64,000 bases of DNA from Brevibacillus invocatus (GCF_003710915.1 NZ_RHHR01000008.1:124001-188000), one strand, 5' to 3'. Positions 53,680-63,152 are shown, counted from the first letter of the stretch. Made by a program: numbers and translations. Notes: a model not told the origin generated them from the sequence alone.

Positions 53680-54600
53680 TTAATCGTAGCGAATACGCGG
53701 ATCGAGTTTGGTATAAATCAAATCAACAACTAGATTGACGATGATAAACAGGAACGCCATGAACATAATTAAGCCTTGCACGGTAGGAATGTCACGGGTC
53801 GCAATGGCGGATACGATCAGGCTTCCCATACCAGGAAGGGCAAAAACGGTTTCCGTCACGACAGCTCCTGCCATCAATGCGCCAAACTGCAAGCCGATCA
53901 GCGTCGTTACTGGAATCATCGCATTCTGCAGGCTGTGCTGAATGATCAATCGATACAGGTTGGCTCCTTTTGCCTTCGCCGTGCGGATATAATCCTGCTT
54001 GATGACCTCCAGCATGCTGGAACGAGTCATCCGCGCAATATTCCCCGCTGTTCCCAAGCCCAGTGTGATGGATGGCAGGATGAGCGAGTAAAAGCCTTTG
54101 TAGCCCGATATCGGAAACAATCCCAGGTGATAGGCGAAAAACAGGATCAGGAACAAGGCGATCCAAAAGCTCGGTGCCGATATTCCGATCAAGGAGATGA
54201 CCATGGCGAGCTGATCGAAGATGGTATTCTGGTTCATCGCCGCAATGATCCCGATGATGATCCCGAATATCGAGCCAAAGATGATACTGTACACCGCTAG
54301 CTGAGCGGTAATGGGAAATCGGTTCAAGATCTCTTCCATGACGGTATAGCCCGTCACATAGGAGGTACCCAAATCACCCTGGAATACGCCTGCCATATAG
54401 CGGAAATATTGCATCGGAAGTGGCTTATCCAAGCCCAATCGACTCTCCAAATCGGCAATCGATTCCTCGGTCGCGAAGTCTCCCAGGATATACCTCACAG
54501 GATCACCAGGGATGAGATGGAGCATCATGAAGACCAAGAGAGATACACCGATGAGTGTTACGCCCATTGTCAATAATCGTTTGAGAAGGTAAGACGGCAA
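53680..54600 (-). CDS. Importer 4: OppB/DppB-type permease
   Basis: A 306-residue permease, same length as its importer 3 paralogue. TTG 54600 (MPSYLLKRLLTMGVTLIGVS) follows GGGGGG. Motifs HLIPGDPVRYILGD, GDLGTSYVTGYTVMEEI, EAA loop YIRTAKAKGANLYRLI. Confidence 0.92.
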   Translation of the reverse strand: MPSYLLKRLLTMGVTLIGVSLLVFMMLHLIPGDPVRYILGDFATEESIADLESRLGLDKPLPMQYFRYMAGVFQGDLGTSYVTGYTVMEEILNRFPITAQLAVYSIIFGSIFGIIIGIIAAMNQNTIFDQLAMVISLIGISAPSFWIALFLILFFAYHLGLFPISGYKGFYSLILPSITLGLGTAGNIARMTRSSMLEVIKQDYIRTAKAKGANLYRLIIQHSLQNAMIPVTTLIGLQFGALMAGAVVTETVFALPGMGSLIVSAIATRDIPTVQGLIMFMAFLFIIVNLVVDLIYTKLDPRIRYD

Positions 54601-54644
54601 TCTAAGCCCCCCTAGACATAAGAAACTTCAAGTACGTGCTGTAA

Positions 54645-56225
54645 TTATTCGGTTACCTCTACATCCTGCCAGATAATTCTGTTAGAGATCGGATGCTTCT
54701 TGAAATTTTTCAGTCCGCGTGTCGCTGTGATGCTCTCACGAACAAAGAGCGGTACCCAAGGTGACTGTTCAACCAGGAATTCCTGTGCCTCTTCGTAAAT
54801 CTTGAAGCGTTTCTCCGGATCCATCTCGACTCTTCCTTTTTGCAAGAGAGCATCGAGTTCATCGACTTCATAGTGCAAGCGAGTGGATTTGCCTTTACCG
54901 AAGAGCAGGAAGTACAAGATATCCGCATCGAACCAGCCATAGCTCCACAAGATCATTTGGTGGGAGCCTTTTGGCGTTTGCTCGATAATCGCAGCCGACT
55001 CCTTCACAGTCAATCTCACATCAATGCCGATCTCTCTTAACTGATGCTGCAAAATTTGGGCTACCCGCTGCATGGCAGGTTCATTTTGCACCCACATTTC
55101 TACCGAGAAGGGCTTGCCATCCTTCATCACAATGCCTTCTCCGTTCTTCTCGGACCAACCCGCTTCGGCCAACAGCTGCTTCGCTTTTTCTTTGTCCTGT
55201 GTATACTTTTGACGTGCTTTTTCTTCGATGGCTGGGCTATGTCCATTGACCACCTCTGGCAGAGGACCGAATACTGGCTTCGCCGCACCTCTCATCGTAT
55301 TTTGGATAATCGGCTCGCGATCGACAGCCAGAGCAATGGCCTGACGCACTTTTACATCTTGGAAAATAGGCAATTTATTGTTCCAGCCCAAGTAGGTCAT
55401 GACATAGTCAGACACTCTTTCCAGTTCCACGCCCGGCTCTTTTTCCAGCTCCTCGATATATTGGAACGGAACATCCAGCAGGACGTTGACCGAGCCCTTC
55501 TTGAACTCCAGGATTCGGGTCTCATCATCAGGAATGAAGCGGAAGGTCACCTTGCTGAAGCCCGGAGTTCCCTTTGCTCCCCAATCCGCTTTCTCAAACG
55601 GTTTGTAGACAACTGAATCTCCTCGTTTGACCTCTGTCAGCTGGAGCCGACCAGCAGCACTCGCATTTTTGTCGAATCCTTCACCCTGTGCATCCAAAGT
55701 CGATACGTCCAAGGGAGCAAGGTAAGCCGAGGTAGCATTGCTGAAGAACGGTGCATACGGTTCGCTCCAGGTAATTTTGAACGTGGTTTCACCCAGAACC
55801 TCGATTTTTTCAATGGAACCTGCATTTGTTTTAAAAGGCGATTTTTCGAGGAATCGCTCAAAGGATTTCTTGACTGCTTCGGCATTAATCGGTTTCCCTG
55901 AATGGAAAACAGCATTTTCCTTCAATTCAAACGTAATCTCTTTTCCTCCATCTGCAACCTTGTAATCTTTGACTAACCCTGGAACAATCTCTCCATTCAA
56001 ATCTCGCTCGAAAAGTGTGGCGTACAAATGTTCAGTCGGTTCGCCAATCGATGAGGTTTTGTGAATATCCAGAGAATCCGGTTCCGTAACAGCGGCAACC
56101 ACGATCTCCCCTTTCGTCAGTTCCTGACTAGGCTCTGGATTCTCCTGACTCGCTGGAGCGCAGCCCGTAAAGAGCAGGGATGCAATCACCGTTGGGATCA
56201 GCCAAGATTTGGTTCTCTTTTTCAT
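54645..56225 (-). CDS. Importer 4: peptide-binding lipoprotein
   Basis: A 526-residue SBP_bac_5 lipoprotein, lipobox LLFTG-Cys22, with a Pro/Glu/Ser-rich linker. Core: EPDSLDIHKTSSIGEPTEHL, LKENAVFHSGKPINAEAVKK and DDETRILEFKKGSVNVLLDV, closely matching the binding protein of importer 3. ATG 56225 is chosen because GGGGG lies seven bases upstream; ATG 56231 sits almost on that site. First gene of importer 4. Confidence 0.92.
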   Translation of the reverse strand: MKKRTKSWLIPTVIASLLFTGCAPASQENPEPSQELTKGEIVVAAVTEPDSLDIHKTSSIGEPTEHLYATLFERDLNGEIVPGLVKDYKVADGGKEITFELKENAVFHSGKPINAEAVKKSFERFLEKSPFKTNAGSIEKIEVLGETTFKITWSEPYAPFFSNATSAYLAPLDVSTLDAQGEGFDKNASAAGRLQLTEVKRGDSVVYKPFEKADWGAKGTPGFSKVTFRFIPDDETRILEFKKGSVNVLLDVPFQYIEELEKEPGVELERVSDYVMTYLGWNNKLPIFQDVKVRQAIALAVDREPIIQNTMRGAAKPVFGPLPEVVNGHSPAIEEKARQKYTQDKEKAKQLLAEAGWSEKNGEGIVMKDGKPFSVEMWVQNEPAMQRVAQILQHQLREIGIDVRLTVKESAAIIEQTPKGSHQMILWSYGWFDADILYFLLFGKGKSTRLHYEVDELDALLQKGRVEMDPEKRFKIYEEAQEFLVEQSPWVPLFVRESITATRGLKNFKKHPISNRIIWQDVEVTE

Positions 56226-56360
56226 GTTCATACCCCCGTTTGCAGATAGAATGAATAGGATGAATACCACTTGCATGAAAACCATTCTGTTCTCTTACAA
56301 ACCAAAGCTGTTTTCTTTTTCCTCCTTATTTTTATTAGATTATTCTGTATATTGATAAAA

Positions 56361-56390
56361 ATAGTACTTTTAAAACAATTTTAAATCCAA
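56361..56390 (-). promoter_or_regulatory. Possible promoter of importer 4
   Basis: TTGGAT, 18-base spacer, TACTAT on the minus strand, about 135 bases before the binding-protein ATG. Both boxes are imperfect. The rest of 56226-56447 is AT-rich and shows nothing else I can name. Confidence 0.35.
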
Positions 56391-56447
56391 TAGGAAACTC
56401 TCATGAGGATATAAAAAATAGTAATAGGGGACATAAAGCGAATGGAA

Positions 56448-56551
56448 GGAATAAAAAAAAGCCCAGCACTACTGGGCTGGACATCATTGAAGATGAATGT
56501 GGTGGGCACCCTCTTAATCAGTTGAATAGCCATAAAAATGTATTTTATATA
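56448..56551 (-). ncRNA. Candidate short terminated transcript (small RNA or leader)
   Basis: A good promoter-like pair (TTGTAA 56569-56574, 17-base spacer, TATATA 56546-56551) is followed about 70 bases later by a clean terminator, stem AGCCCAG-N5-CTGGGCT (56460-56478) with eight Ts on the minus strand. No gene with a ribosome site lies between. It could be a small RNA or an attenuated leader of importer 4. Confidence 0.4.
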
Positions 56552-56670
56552 CTAAATTTTGCATAAAATTACAAAAATCCAATGCTATTCAAACAGCGTA
56601 CACCATTCTATACCCCAATCGAAGGTATTTTAAACGATGAACTCTCCCAATCCCACAATCCCGAGATGTG

Positions 56671-56718
56671 AAAAAGCATGAAGACCTACTCGCCCTTGCG
56701 AATAGGCATCAGCTTTTT
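56671..56718 (-). terminator. Terminator of the P1 peptidase gene
   Basis: Long interrupted stem AAAAAGC..ATGCCTA / TAGG..CATGCTTTTT on the minus strand; it overlaps the stop codon at 56717-56719. Confidence 0.6.
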
Positions 56719-57931
56719 ATGTAAGATCCCGGTAAGCCGGAAGCCCTTCAGCTCCCTCAGCTGCTTTGATAGCATTCACGACTGCAGCCGCCAATACTTC
56801 TGCGGACAAGGTCCCCACGAGATTGACGGAAGCGTCTACTCCTCCAGTCGCAACAGCAAAGACCGTATCGCCATCGTTCATGGTATGGACGGGGAAAATC
56901 GTTTTCGCTAGGCCGTTATGCGCCATTTGGGCTACTTTGTTAGCCTGGGTCTTGTTCAGATTGGCATTGCTTGCGACTACCGCAATCGTCGTATTCGTTC
57001 CGCTCGGTACCGGAGGCGAAGCCTGCTCGATCATCCAGGAAAGCGCATCACGAATTTTTCCAGAATCATCGCGTGCTCCAGCTAAAATCTCACCGGATAC
57101 AGGGTCCTGTACCTGTCCCACTGCATTGACTGCAACCACCGCTCCCACCACCAATCCGTTAGGCAGCTGAATCGATGCGGAACCAAGCCCCCCTTTCATC
57201 GCTCGCTTTCCACCAGCAAGCTTTCCGACTGTTGCGCCTGTCCCTGCCCCTGCATTTCCTTGTTTGACCGGATCCTTGCTGGCTATTTTGGCGGCTTCAT
57301 AGCCCATCTGCTGATCCGGTCGAATTTTGGCGCTGCCAAAGGACAGGTCAAAAATCACCGCAGCAGGAACGATGGGGACAACTCCCACCCCGACATTGTG
57401 ACCGATCCCCTGCTCTTCCAGATAACGCATGACTCCGCTTGCTGAGTCCAAACCATACGCACTGCCGCCAGTCAATACGATGGCATTTACCTTTTCCACC
57501 ATATTGATGGGATTGAGAAGATCCGTTTCTCTCGTTCCAGGAGCCGAGCCGCGAACGTCTACTCCACAAGCCGACCCTTTTTCCAGCACCACTACGGTGC
57601 AGCCCGTCATGGCGCTCAAGTCCTGCATCTGCCCAACTTTTACTCCAGGTACATCCACGATGGTACCGCCTGTCTTGAATAGGTCTCCCGACATGGGTGC
57701 TGCTGCTGCGACATTCGTGCCTTGTGCTTCTTCTGCTCTCGCAGCACTGACACCGATTAGACTGGTCGGTACAGCAGCCGCTAAGCCCAGCATGGCCGCT
57801 TTTGTTAAAAATTCTCTGCGTGAATAAGCGCGGGCGTCTGCCCAATCAGCCTGATCATTGCCATGATCGCTATGTGCTGGACTCACGGATATAGACTCTT
57901 CGAATGACTCTTTCCCAGTATCGCCTTTCAT
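56717..57931 (-). CDS. P1 family peptidase (DmpA/BapA/NylC type) with Tat signal
   Basis: A 404-residue N-terminal nucleophile hydrolase precursor. A 40-residue charged stretch precedes the twin-arginine motif SRREFLTKAAMLGLAAAVP and an ARA cleavage site near residue 66, so the folded enzyme should be exported by Tat. The family core is clear: TIVDVPGVKVGQ, GCTVVVLEKGSACGVDVRG, VLTGGSAYGLDSASG, GNAGAGTGATVG. Self-cleavage probably occurs in PSGTNTTIAVVASNAN at an Asn-Thr bond. Relatives act as L-aminopeptidase/D-amidase, beta-peptidyl aminopeptidase or nylon-oligomer hydrolase. ATG 57931 with AAGGTGG. Single gene. Confidence 0.9.
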   Translation of the reverse strand: MKGDTGKESFEESISVSPAHSDHGNDQADWADARAYSRREFLTKAAMLGLAAAVPTSLIGVSAARAEEAQGTNVAAAAPMSGDLFKTGGTIVDVPGVKVGQMQDLSAMTGCTVVVLEKGSACGVDVRGSAPGTRETDLLNPINMVEKVNAIVLTGGSAYGLDSASGVMRYLEEQGIGHNVGVGVVPIVPAAVIFDLSFGSAKIRPDQQMGYEAAKIASKDPVKQGNAGAGTGATVGKLAGGKRAMKGGLGSASIQLPNGLVVGAVVAVNAVGQVQDPVSGEILAGARDDSGKIRDALSWMIEQASPPVPSGTNTTIAVVASNANLNKTQANKVAQMAHNGLAKTIFPVHTMNDGDTVFAVATGGVDASVNLVGTLSAEVLAAAVVNAIKAAEGAEGLPAYRDLT

Positions 57932-58127
57932 CAACGTCCCACCTTTTCGACAGATTTAACAACATTTTATTATTATTTGAATATTTAGTCTATTTAATTC
58001 AGTAGACAAAATCTTTCATAAACTACCGATTATTCGCCTTCTTTCCTTTCAAAACATCTACTTTACAACTATGTTTAATAGGGTTTTTAATAAAGGAAAT
58101 AATCTACAAAGAGATGAGGCGGAATAC

Positions 58128-58354
58128 ATGGCCAATAAGCGCATGGATCACGTGGGAATGGTAGTGAAAGATTTTGAGAAAGCGATCGCGTTCTATCAAA
58201 CGGTGGTCGGGTTTGAACTCAAGGGAAAAATCACCCACACCAATGGCTCGGAGCGCAGTTCGTAGACAAAGAAATCGTCACTCTGCCAAATGGCTACCGC
58301 TACTTTTTCATTTTTGGCCCGGAAGGTGAATGGGTCGAATTTTTTCAAAGATAA
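58128..58354 (+). pseudogene. Broken VOC/glyoxalase-family gene
   Basis: The first 40 codons (MANKRMDHVGMVVKDFEKAI, then AFYQTVVGFELKGKITHTNG) are the start of a VOC metalloenzyme. The frame then stops at 58265. The end of the same fold is present in another frame: FVDKEIVTLPNGYRYFFIFG and EGEWVEFFQR to a stop at 58354. The central half of the domain is missing. An internal deletion with frameshift is the simplest explanation. Confidence 0.8.
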
Positions 58355-58404
58355 GCTAGCGTTCATGATCCTCTGTGACCGCCACATCCATACAAAGATC
58401 AGAA

Positions 58405-58436
58405 CCCCCAACTCCATGAGAAGTTGGGGGTATTTC
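58405..58436. terminator. Hairpin behind the VOC pseudogene
   Basis: Stem CCCCCAACT (58405-58413) / AGTTGGGGG (58422-58430) followed by TATTT. From there to 58570 I see no gene. One frame reads FAIDPSYELDEAVSSFIHLM and may be the tail of a lost gene. Confidence 0.65.
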
Positions 58437-58570
58437 GCACCAGCGCTATTCGTTGTGTACGGCTATTCGCGATTGATCCGTCATACGAGCTTGACGAAGC
58501 AGTCTCTTCATTCATCCACCTGATGCGATCGTTTACAGCGCAAGTGGGAAATGGGAAACGCTGTACATGA

Positions 58571-60091
58571 TTACTCCGTGATCTCTACATCAGAGCCCAC
58601 AGCATCCTTTACCCGTGATTTTGTCCGTCTCATCATCACAATAGAAAGGACGAACAGAACGATGGCTAACAGGAAGATGGTCAATGAAATCGGTCTTGTG
58701 AAGAAGATAGCAAAGCTTCCTTTCGACATCGCCATAGACTGGATAAACGATTTTTCAAACATGGGTCCCAAAACAAAGGCCAAGAGCAATGGAACGACCG
58801 GCCAACGATATTTGTTCAGGAAATAGCCAATGACACCAAAGATGATGGCGATAAAGACATCGAACAAGCTGTTATTGATCGAATAAGCCCCGACAAAGCT
58901 GAGAATCAAAATGACAGGTCCCATGATGCCATAAGGGATTTTGGTCAATTTCGCCCACAGCCCGATCAACGGCAAATTCAAGACCAGCAGCATCACGTTG
59001 CCGACGAACATACTGGCAATAACTGCCCATACAAATTCACCGTTCTCTTCAAACAAAGTAGGTCCTGGCGTCAGCCCGTTAATCATGAAGCCCGCTAACA
59101 GAACGGCTAATGTGGTTGAGCTTGGAATCCCCAGAGCAAACAAGGGAATAAAACCCGATGAGCTGGTTGCATTATTCGCCGCTTCAGGGGCCGCAACCCC
59201 TTTCATTTCACCATGACCAAATCTTTCAGGGTGTTTTGATACTTTTTTCTCCAGGTCATAGGCCAAAAAGGTTGTAACGGCTGCGGAGCATCCCGGCAAG
59301 AGCCCCAGGAAAAAACCGACTAAACCTCCACGGAACATCGCTCCGGAATTCTCGCGTATTTCCTTGAACTTGGGATAAATGTTGGTAATTTTGCCAACAG
59401 CAATCGATTTCGTGTTCTCTTCCATTCCTTTGATAACTTCCGAAATGGCGAATAAACCGATCACGACGCTGATGATATCGATGCCTGCTTGTAATGGCTC
59501 GATTCCGAAGCTGAAGCGCACCTGACCACCGGTAAGTCCAACCCCTGTCATGGAGAGCAAATAGCCAAAGAGTCCCATGATCAAGCCTTTGATCAAAGAC
59601 GCGCCAGCCAAATTGACGATGACCGTTAACGCCAGGAACATCAAGGCAAAATATTCGGGCGAACCGAATTTCAATGCCTGATCAGCAAGCAGAGGAGCGA
59701 AGAAAACAAGGCCAATGACACCCATCGTTCCGGCTACAAAGGAACCGATCGCGGCAATGCCAAGCGCCGGTCCACCCCTGCCTTGTTTGGCTAACGGATA
59801 CCCATCCAAGGATGTAGGAACAGCAGATACCTCACCTGGAATATTGAGCAAAATGGCGGTAGTCGACCCCCCGTACATGGAGCCGTAATAGATCCCCGCC
59901 AACATGATAATCCCTTCTGTCGGCCCAAGAACGGTGGTGACCGGCAGCAATATCGCAATGGTGGAAGTCGGTCCAAGACCCGGCAGCATGCCTACTAGCG
60001 TGCCAATCAACGCTCCCCACAGAGCCATCATGATGTTCATGGGTGATAAGGCAACCGAAAATCCGTCTAGCAGTAAGTTTAAAGTTTCCAT
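58571..60091 (-). CDS. tctA: Tripartite tricarboxylate transporter, large permease TctA
   Basis: A 506-residue membrane protein with about eleven helices. Family motifs: GMLPGLGPTSTIAILLPVT near residue 34, LAGIYYGSMYGGSTTAILLN near 64 and GLLPGCSAAVTTF near 263. It moves a carboxylate (tricarboxylate or related) with Na or H. The last gene of the flavoprotein-tctC-tctB-tctA unit, 19 bases after tctB. GGGGGTGAC precedes ATG 60091. Confidence 0.93.
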   Translation of the reverse strand: METLNLLLDGFSVALSPMNIMMALWGALIGTLVGMLPGLGPTSTIAILLPVTTVLGPTEGIIMLAGIYYGSMYGGSTTAILLNIPGEVSAVPTSLDGYPLAKQGRGGPALGIAAIGSFVAGTMGVIGLVFFAPLLADQALKFGSPEYFALMFLALTVIVNLAGASLIKGLIMGLFGYLLSMTGVGLTGGQVRFSFGIEPLQAGIDIISVVIGLFAISEVIKGMEENTKSIAVGKITNIYPKFKEIRENSGAMFRGGLVGFFLGLLPGCSAAVTTFLAYDLEKKVSKHPERFGHGEMKGVAAPEAANNATSSSGFIPLFALGIPSSTTLAVLLAGFMINGLTPGPTLFEENGEFVWAVIASMFVGNVMLLVLNLPLIGLWAKLTKIPYGIMGPVILILSFVGAYSINNSLFDVFIAIIFGVIGYFLNKYRWPVVPLLLAFVLGPMFEKSFIQSMAMSKGSFAIFFTRPISLTIFLLAIVLFVLSIVMMRRTKSRVKDAVGSDVEITE

Positions 60092-60110
60092 TTACAAGTC
60101 ACCCCCTGAA

Positions 60111-60554
60111 TCACAAGTTGAATATCCCAGCAGGGAATGGCATATCGAGCCAGTAGACAAATACTGCGTATACACATACCGTCTGAATCGCAGAGAAGAT
60201 GACCGATTTACGAAAATTGTAGGAACCGATAATCCGAAATAACGCGATGGAAATGATAAAAGTTCCGATGGCAAAGCCTAGAAAATAGAGTAGAACACAA
60301 TAGCCCAATAAAACGCCAAAAATGCCGATAATTTTCCGCAGCATTTGACGGTCAGGGAATTCAACTTTAAAACTTTGCCCTTTTACAAAGACCGCGAGTA
60401 AACCAAGCACGATCAATCCGATCCCGATCACGCCCGGCATGATGTGATCCCCGACGTAAAAACTCAACCTGGTAGGGTATAATCGAAAAGCTTCGTAGAG
60501 GGAAAGCCCACCAAAGATGATGCTGATCAAACCTCCGACACGATCGGCCACCAT
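60111..60554 (-). CDS. tctB: Tripartite tricarboxylate transporter, small permease TctB
   Basis: A 147-residue protein with four hydrophobic helices (VGGLISIIFGGLSLYEAFRL, GVIGIGLIVLGLLAVFVKG and two later), the size and layout of TctB. ATG 60554 has AAAGGAG seven bases upstream; the longer in-frame start lacks one. Low sequence conservation is normal for this family, so placement between tctA and tctC is the main support. Confidence 0.85.
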   Translation of the reverse strand: MVADRVGGLISIIFGGLSLYEAFRLYPTRLSFYVGDHIMPGVIGIGLIVLGLLAVFVKGQSFKVEFPDRQMLRKIIGIFGVLLGYCVLLYFLGFAIGTFIISIALFRIIGSYNFRKSVIFSAIQTVCVYAVFVYWLDMPFPAGIFNL

Positions 60555-60685
60555 AAGCTTGCTCCTTTCCAATCGTTCCGATGCCAGCCAGATTCCTGAC
60601 AATGATCATATTTGCAAAGAGGGATAGCGTCTACCCCTCCTTGCAAAATGACAGTGGAACTTGAACTTGTACCTTTACTAGAACA

Positions 60686-61732
60686 CTACTGTTTCTTAGG
60701 GATGTTCAAGGTTTCAGGGCTTACTTTCGCTGCACCTGCATCTTGAAGCAGCCAAGCAGAGATCGACTGCTGTTCGCGCCAGAACTTCTCCGCCTCTTCC
60801 CCGCTGATGCCCATCGGGATAATTGCCAAATTTTTCAGCAATGCTTGATAATCGGCATCCTTGGAAGCTTCTGCGAATGTTTTTTCCAACGTTTGCTTGA
60901 CGTAGTCAGGCGCTTCTTTTTTCACCCACACGCCATAGAACGGTCCCCATGGCATGTACTTCGACATAGCTGGCAATTCATCGGTAATGGCTGGCACGTC
61001 TGGAAGCTCTTCTACCTTTGCATCGTTTACGACAGCCAGGACGCGAACCTTCCCGCCTTTCGCGTTTTCGATTGCCTTCGACAAGCTGACGATCGATACG
61101 TCAATATGGTTACCGAGCAGCGCTGTAACGATTGGGCCTTCACCATCAAAAGGAACCATGTTGAATTCAACGTTCTCACTCTGACTGATCATTGCGGTTA
61201 CCATGTAGGACAGTCCGCCCGGTCCAGTCGTCCCCATTTTAATATCGGCAGGATTTGCCTTTACATCATTCATCAGATCGGTCATGGTTTTGTATTTCGA
61301 GCTTTCGTTTACAGTAATGGCAGCCAACCCGCGGCCCATGATGTGAACGGGATAGAACTCCTCAAAGCTGCGCTCTGAAAGCTGAAGTACACCATATACA
61401 GTCGGGTTTTCTGCAGCGAACAGCAAGGAATGGCCATCTGCTTCTTTGTCAAAAACGTACTTAGTTCCTACAGTGCCTGTCGCACCTGGTTTGTTCGTGA
61501 TGTTAATCGATTGACCGAGCTGTTTTTCAGCGACTGTGGCAATCGCTCGCGCCACCAGGTCGGTCCCTCCACCTGCTCCGAAAGGAACGATACCCTCGAT
61601 CTGTCTCGTCGGATATTGTGGCTGGCCGCTATCTCCCTGGCCGCTGCTGCATGCCGACACGAGAAGCATGCTCGTCAGCAAGCAAAAGGCTGCTCCCTTT
61701 TTCCAAAATGAACGCTTTTTATGTTTGAACAT
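60686..61732 (-). CDS. tctC: Tripartite tricarboxylate transporter binding lipoprotein TctC (Bug family)
   Basis: A 348-residue extracytoplasmic solute receptor. Lipobox LVSA-Cys28, then the Bug-family pattern YPTRQIEGIVPFGAGGGTDL, NKPGATGTVGTKYV and MGTTGPGGLSYM. ATG 61732 is preferred (AGGGGG nine bases upstream) over the in-frame ATG 61738. The ligand is a carboxylate in known cases, but Bug proteins vary widely. Confidence 0.9.
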   Translation of the reverse strand: MFKHKKRSFWKKGAAFCLLTSMLLVSACSSGQGDSGQPQYPTRQIEGIVPFGAGGGTDLVARAIATVAEKQLGQSINITNKPGATGTVGTKYVFDKEADGHSLLFAAENPTVYGVLQLSERSFEEFYPVHIMGRGLAAITVNESSKYKTMTDLMNDVKANPADIKMGTTGPGGLSYMVTAMISQSENVEFNMVPFDGEGPIVTALLGNHIDVSIVSLSKAIENAKGGKVRVLAVVNDAKVEELPDVPAITDELPAMSKYMPWGPFYGVWVKKEAPDYVKQTLEKTFAEASKDADYQALLKNLAIIPMGISGEEAEKFWREQQSISAWLLQDAGAAKVSPETLNIPKKQ

Positions 61733-61756
61733 GAACATTCTCCCCCTAATCAATCC

Positions 61757-63061
61757 CTAAATAATGGCGCCTTGCTCGCGAAGTTGCTTCTTTAATTTGC
61801 TTGTATCGATATCTTTCAGCAGTACCTGATCCTGCATGCTCAGCGCACATGCGACCCCTGCCGCTTGTCCGATCGCCATGCAGATGGCCATGACTCTTGT
61901 GGAGGCATTGGCAAAATGTGTGGTGGAAATCGATCTTCCTGCGACAAGCAGGTTATCGACATTCCCAGGAATCATCGTCCGATATGGAATCTGGTAGTTT
62001 TGCTTCAAGTAAGTCTTGATGGTCCTGTTCTCGGCAGCATCGTGATATTCGACTGGCCAAGCCCCCCAACAAATCCCGTCCTCAAACGTGGCTCCCTGCA
62101 TCACGTGTTCCTCTGTCAGAACAAAGTCAGCTACAATTCTTCTCGACTCTCTGACGCCGATTTGCGTAGCGATTTCACTCAAATGAGAATCCTTGAAGCC
62201 AGGGACCTTATCTCGCAAAAACTTGCTGTACTCCACACTGGATCTTCTACCCTCGATTTCGGCTTCTGTCAGTTGTTTGGCATCGATGGCTGAAAAAGAG
62301 ATCCAGTTCAAGTTGGCAATGACCGAATTGCCTACGGCAGATTCCATATAAACCCCTGAAGTCCGGGTAAACGCATACTCGCTCTTGTCAATGCTTGCTT
62401 GCGCCAAATCCTTATATTGCTGACGGGTGAACGTCCTTGCTTCCGTGAAATCGACATCTCCCATTTTAAAAATGGTCGTCGCTGCTTGTACCTGCCCTGT
62501 TTCATTGCCAATTACATAAGGGGCGTCTACCATCGGTATAACGTCTGCATCTCCCGTACAATCCACAAATTTTTGAGCGAATACGCGGAAGACTCCCTCT
62601 TTGTTCGTAATGATAGCATATTGGATGTTTCCGCTTTCTTTTTTCACGCCAATGACTTGTGTATGCAGCAGGAGCTGGATCTTCTCATAATGGGCCAACA
62701 AGCGGTCAATGGCGACTTTGAGTAAGTGATGGTCGCACGTATCTGCCCGATGCTGCCCAAAATCAACGCCTTCATTCGCTCCGCCCAGCTTGCCGAGCTC
62801 CAGGAACAGCTCGTCTCTTACCCCGCCGATAATCTTGCTTTCTTTATCAGCCGAATAAGCGCCGCAAATCGTGCTCACTGCGGCGGTAGTAGCCATTCCG
62901 CCGAGAAAACCGTATTTTTCGATGAGAAGCACTTCCGCCCCGCATTTAGCTGCTCCTACAGCTGCCCCAATCCCGGCGAAACCGCCGCCCATCACCAGGA
63001 TCTCCGTATGCAGATCGCCGCCGTATTTAAAACCCAACTCCGTTACTGCCGATTCAAACAT
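61757..63061 (-). CDS. FAD-dependent oxidoreductase
   Basis: A 434-residue flavoprotein of the FAD_oxidored group (PF12831-like). Dinucleotide motif EILVMGGGFAGIGAAVGAA near residue 20, acidic strand end LLIEKYGFLGGMAT, FVDCTGDADVIP near 185 and the C-terminal FAD site NLLVAGRSIS. Such proteins occur with Tct transporters and probably oxidise or reduce the imported acid. The first gene of the unit. ATG 63061 has GAGGTGG eight bases upstream; GTG 63073 lies on top of that site. Confidence 0.88.
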   Translation of the reverse strand: MFESAVTELGFKYGGDLHTEILVMGGGFAGIGAAVGAAKCGAEVLLIEKYGFLGGMATTAAVSTICGAYSADKESKIIGGVRDELFLELGKLGGANEGVDFGQHRADTCDHHLLKVAIDRLLAHYEKIQLLLHTQVIGVKKESGNIQYAIITNKEGVFRVFAQKFVDCTGDADVIPMVDAPYVIGNETGQVQAATTIFKMGDVDFTEARTFTRQQYKDLAQASIDKSEYAFTRTSGVYMESAVGNSVIANLNWISFSAIDAKQLTEAEIEGRRSSVEYSKFLRDKVPGFKDSHLSEIATQIGVRESRRIVADFVLTEEHVMQGATFEDGICWGAWPVEYHDAAENRTIKTYLKQNYQIPYRTMIPGNVDNLLVAGRSISTTHFANASTRVMAICMAIGQAAGVACALSMQDQVLLKDIDTSKLKKQLREQGAII

Positions 63062-63152
63062 TGTGTCTGCCACCTCATGTCTATACCTTTAGTAAAATTT
63101 CTTCACTCACCACTTACCTGATGCTTATTTGCCACCTCCTGATTGTCTGCGA

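Noticed and set aside
56380-56540. Small minus-strand frame starting MAIQLIKRVPTTF in the importer 4 leader
   Set aside because: No ribosome site, and it reads straight through a strong terminator hairpin.
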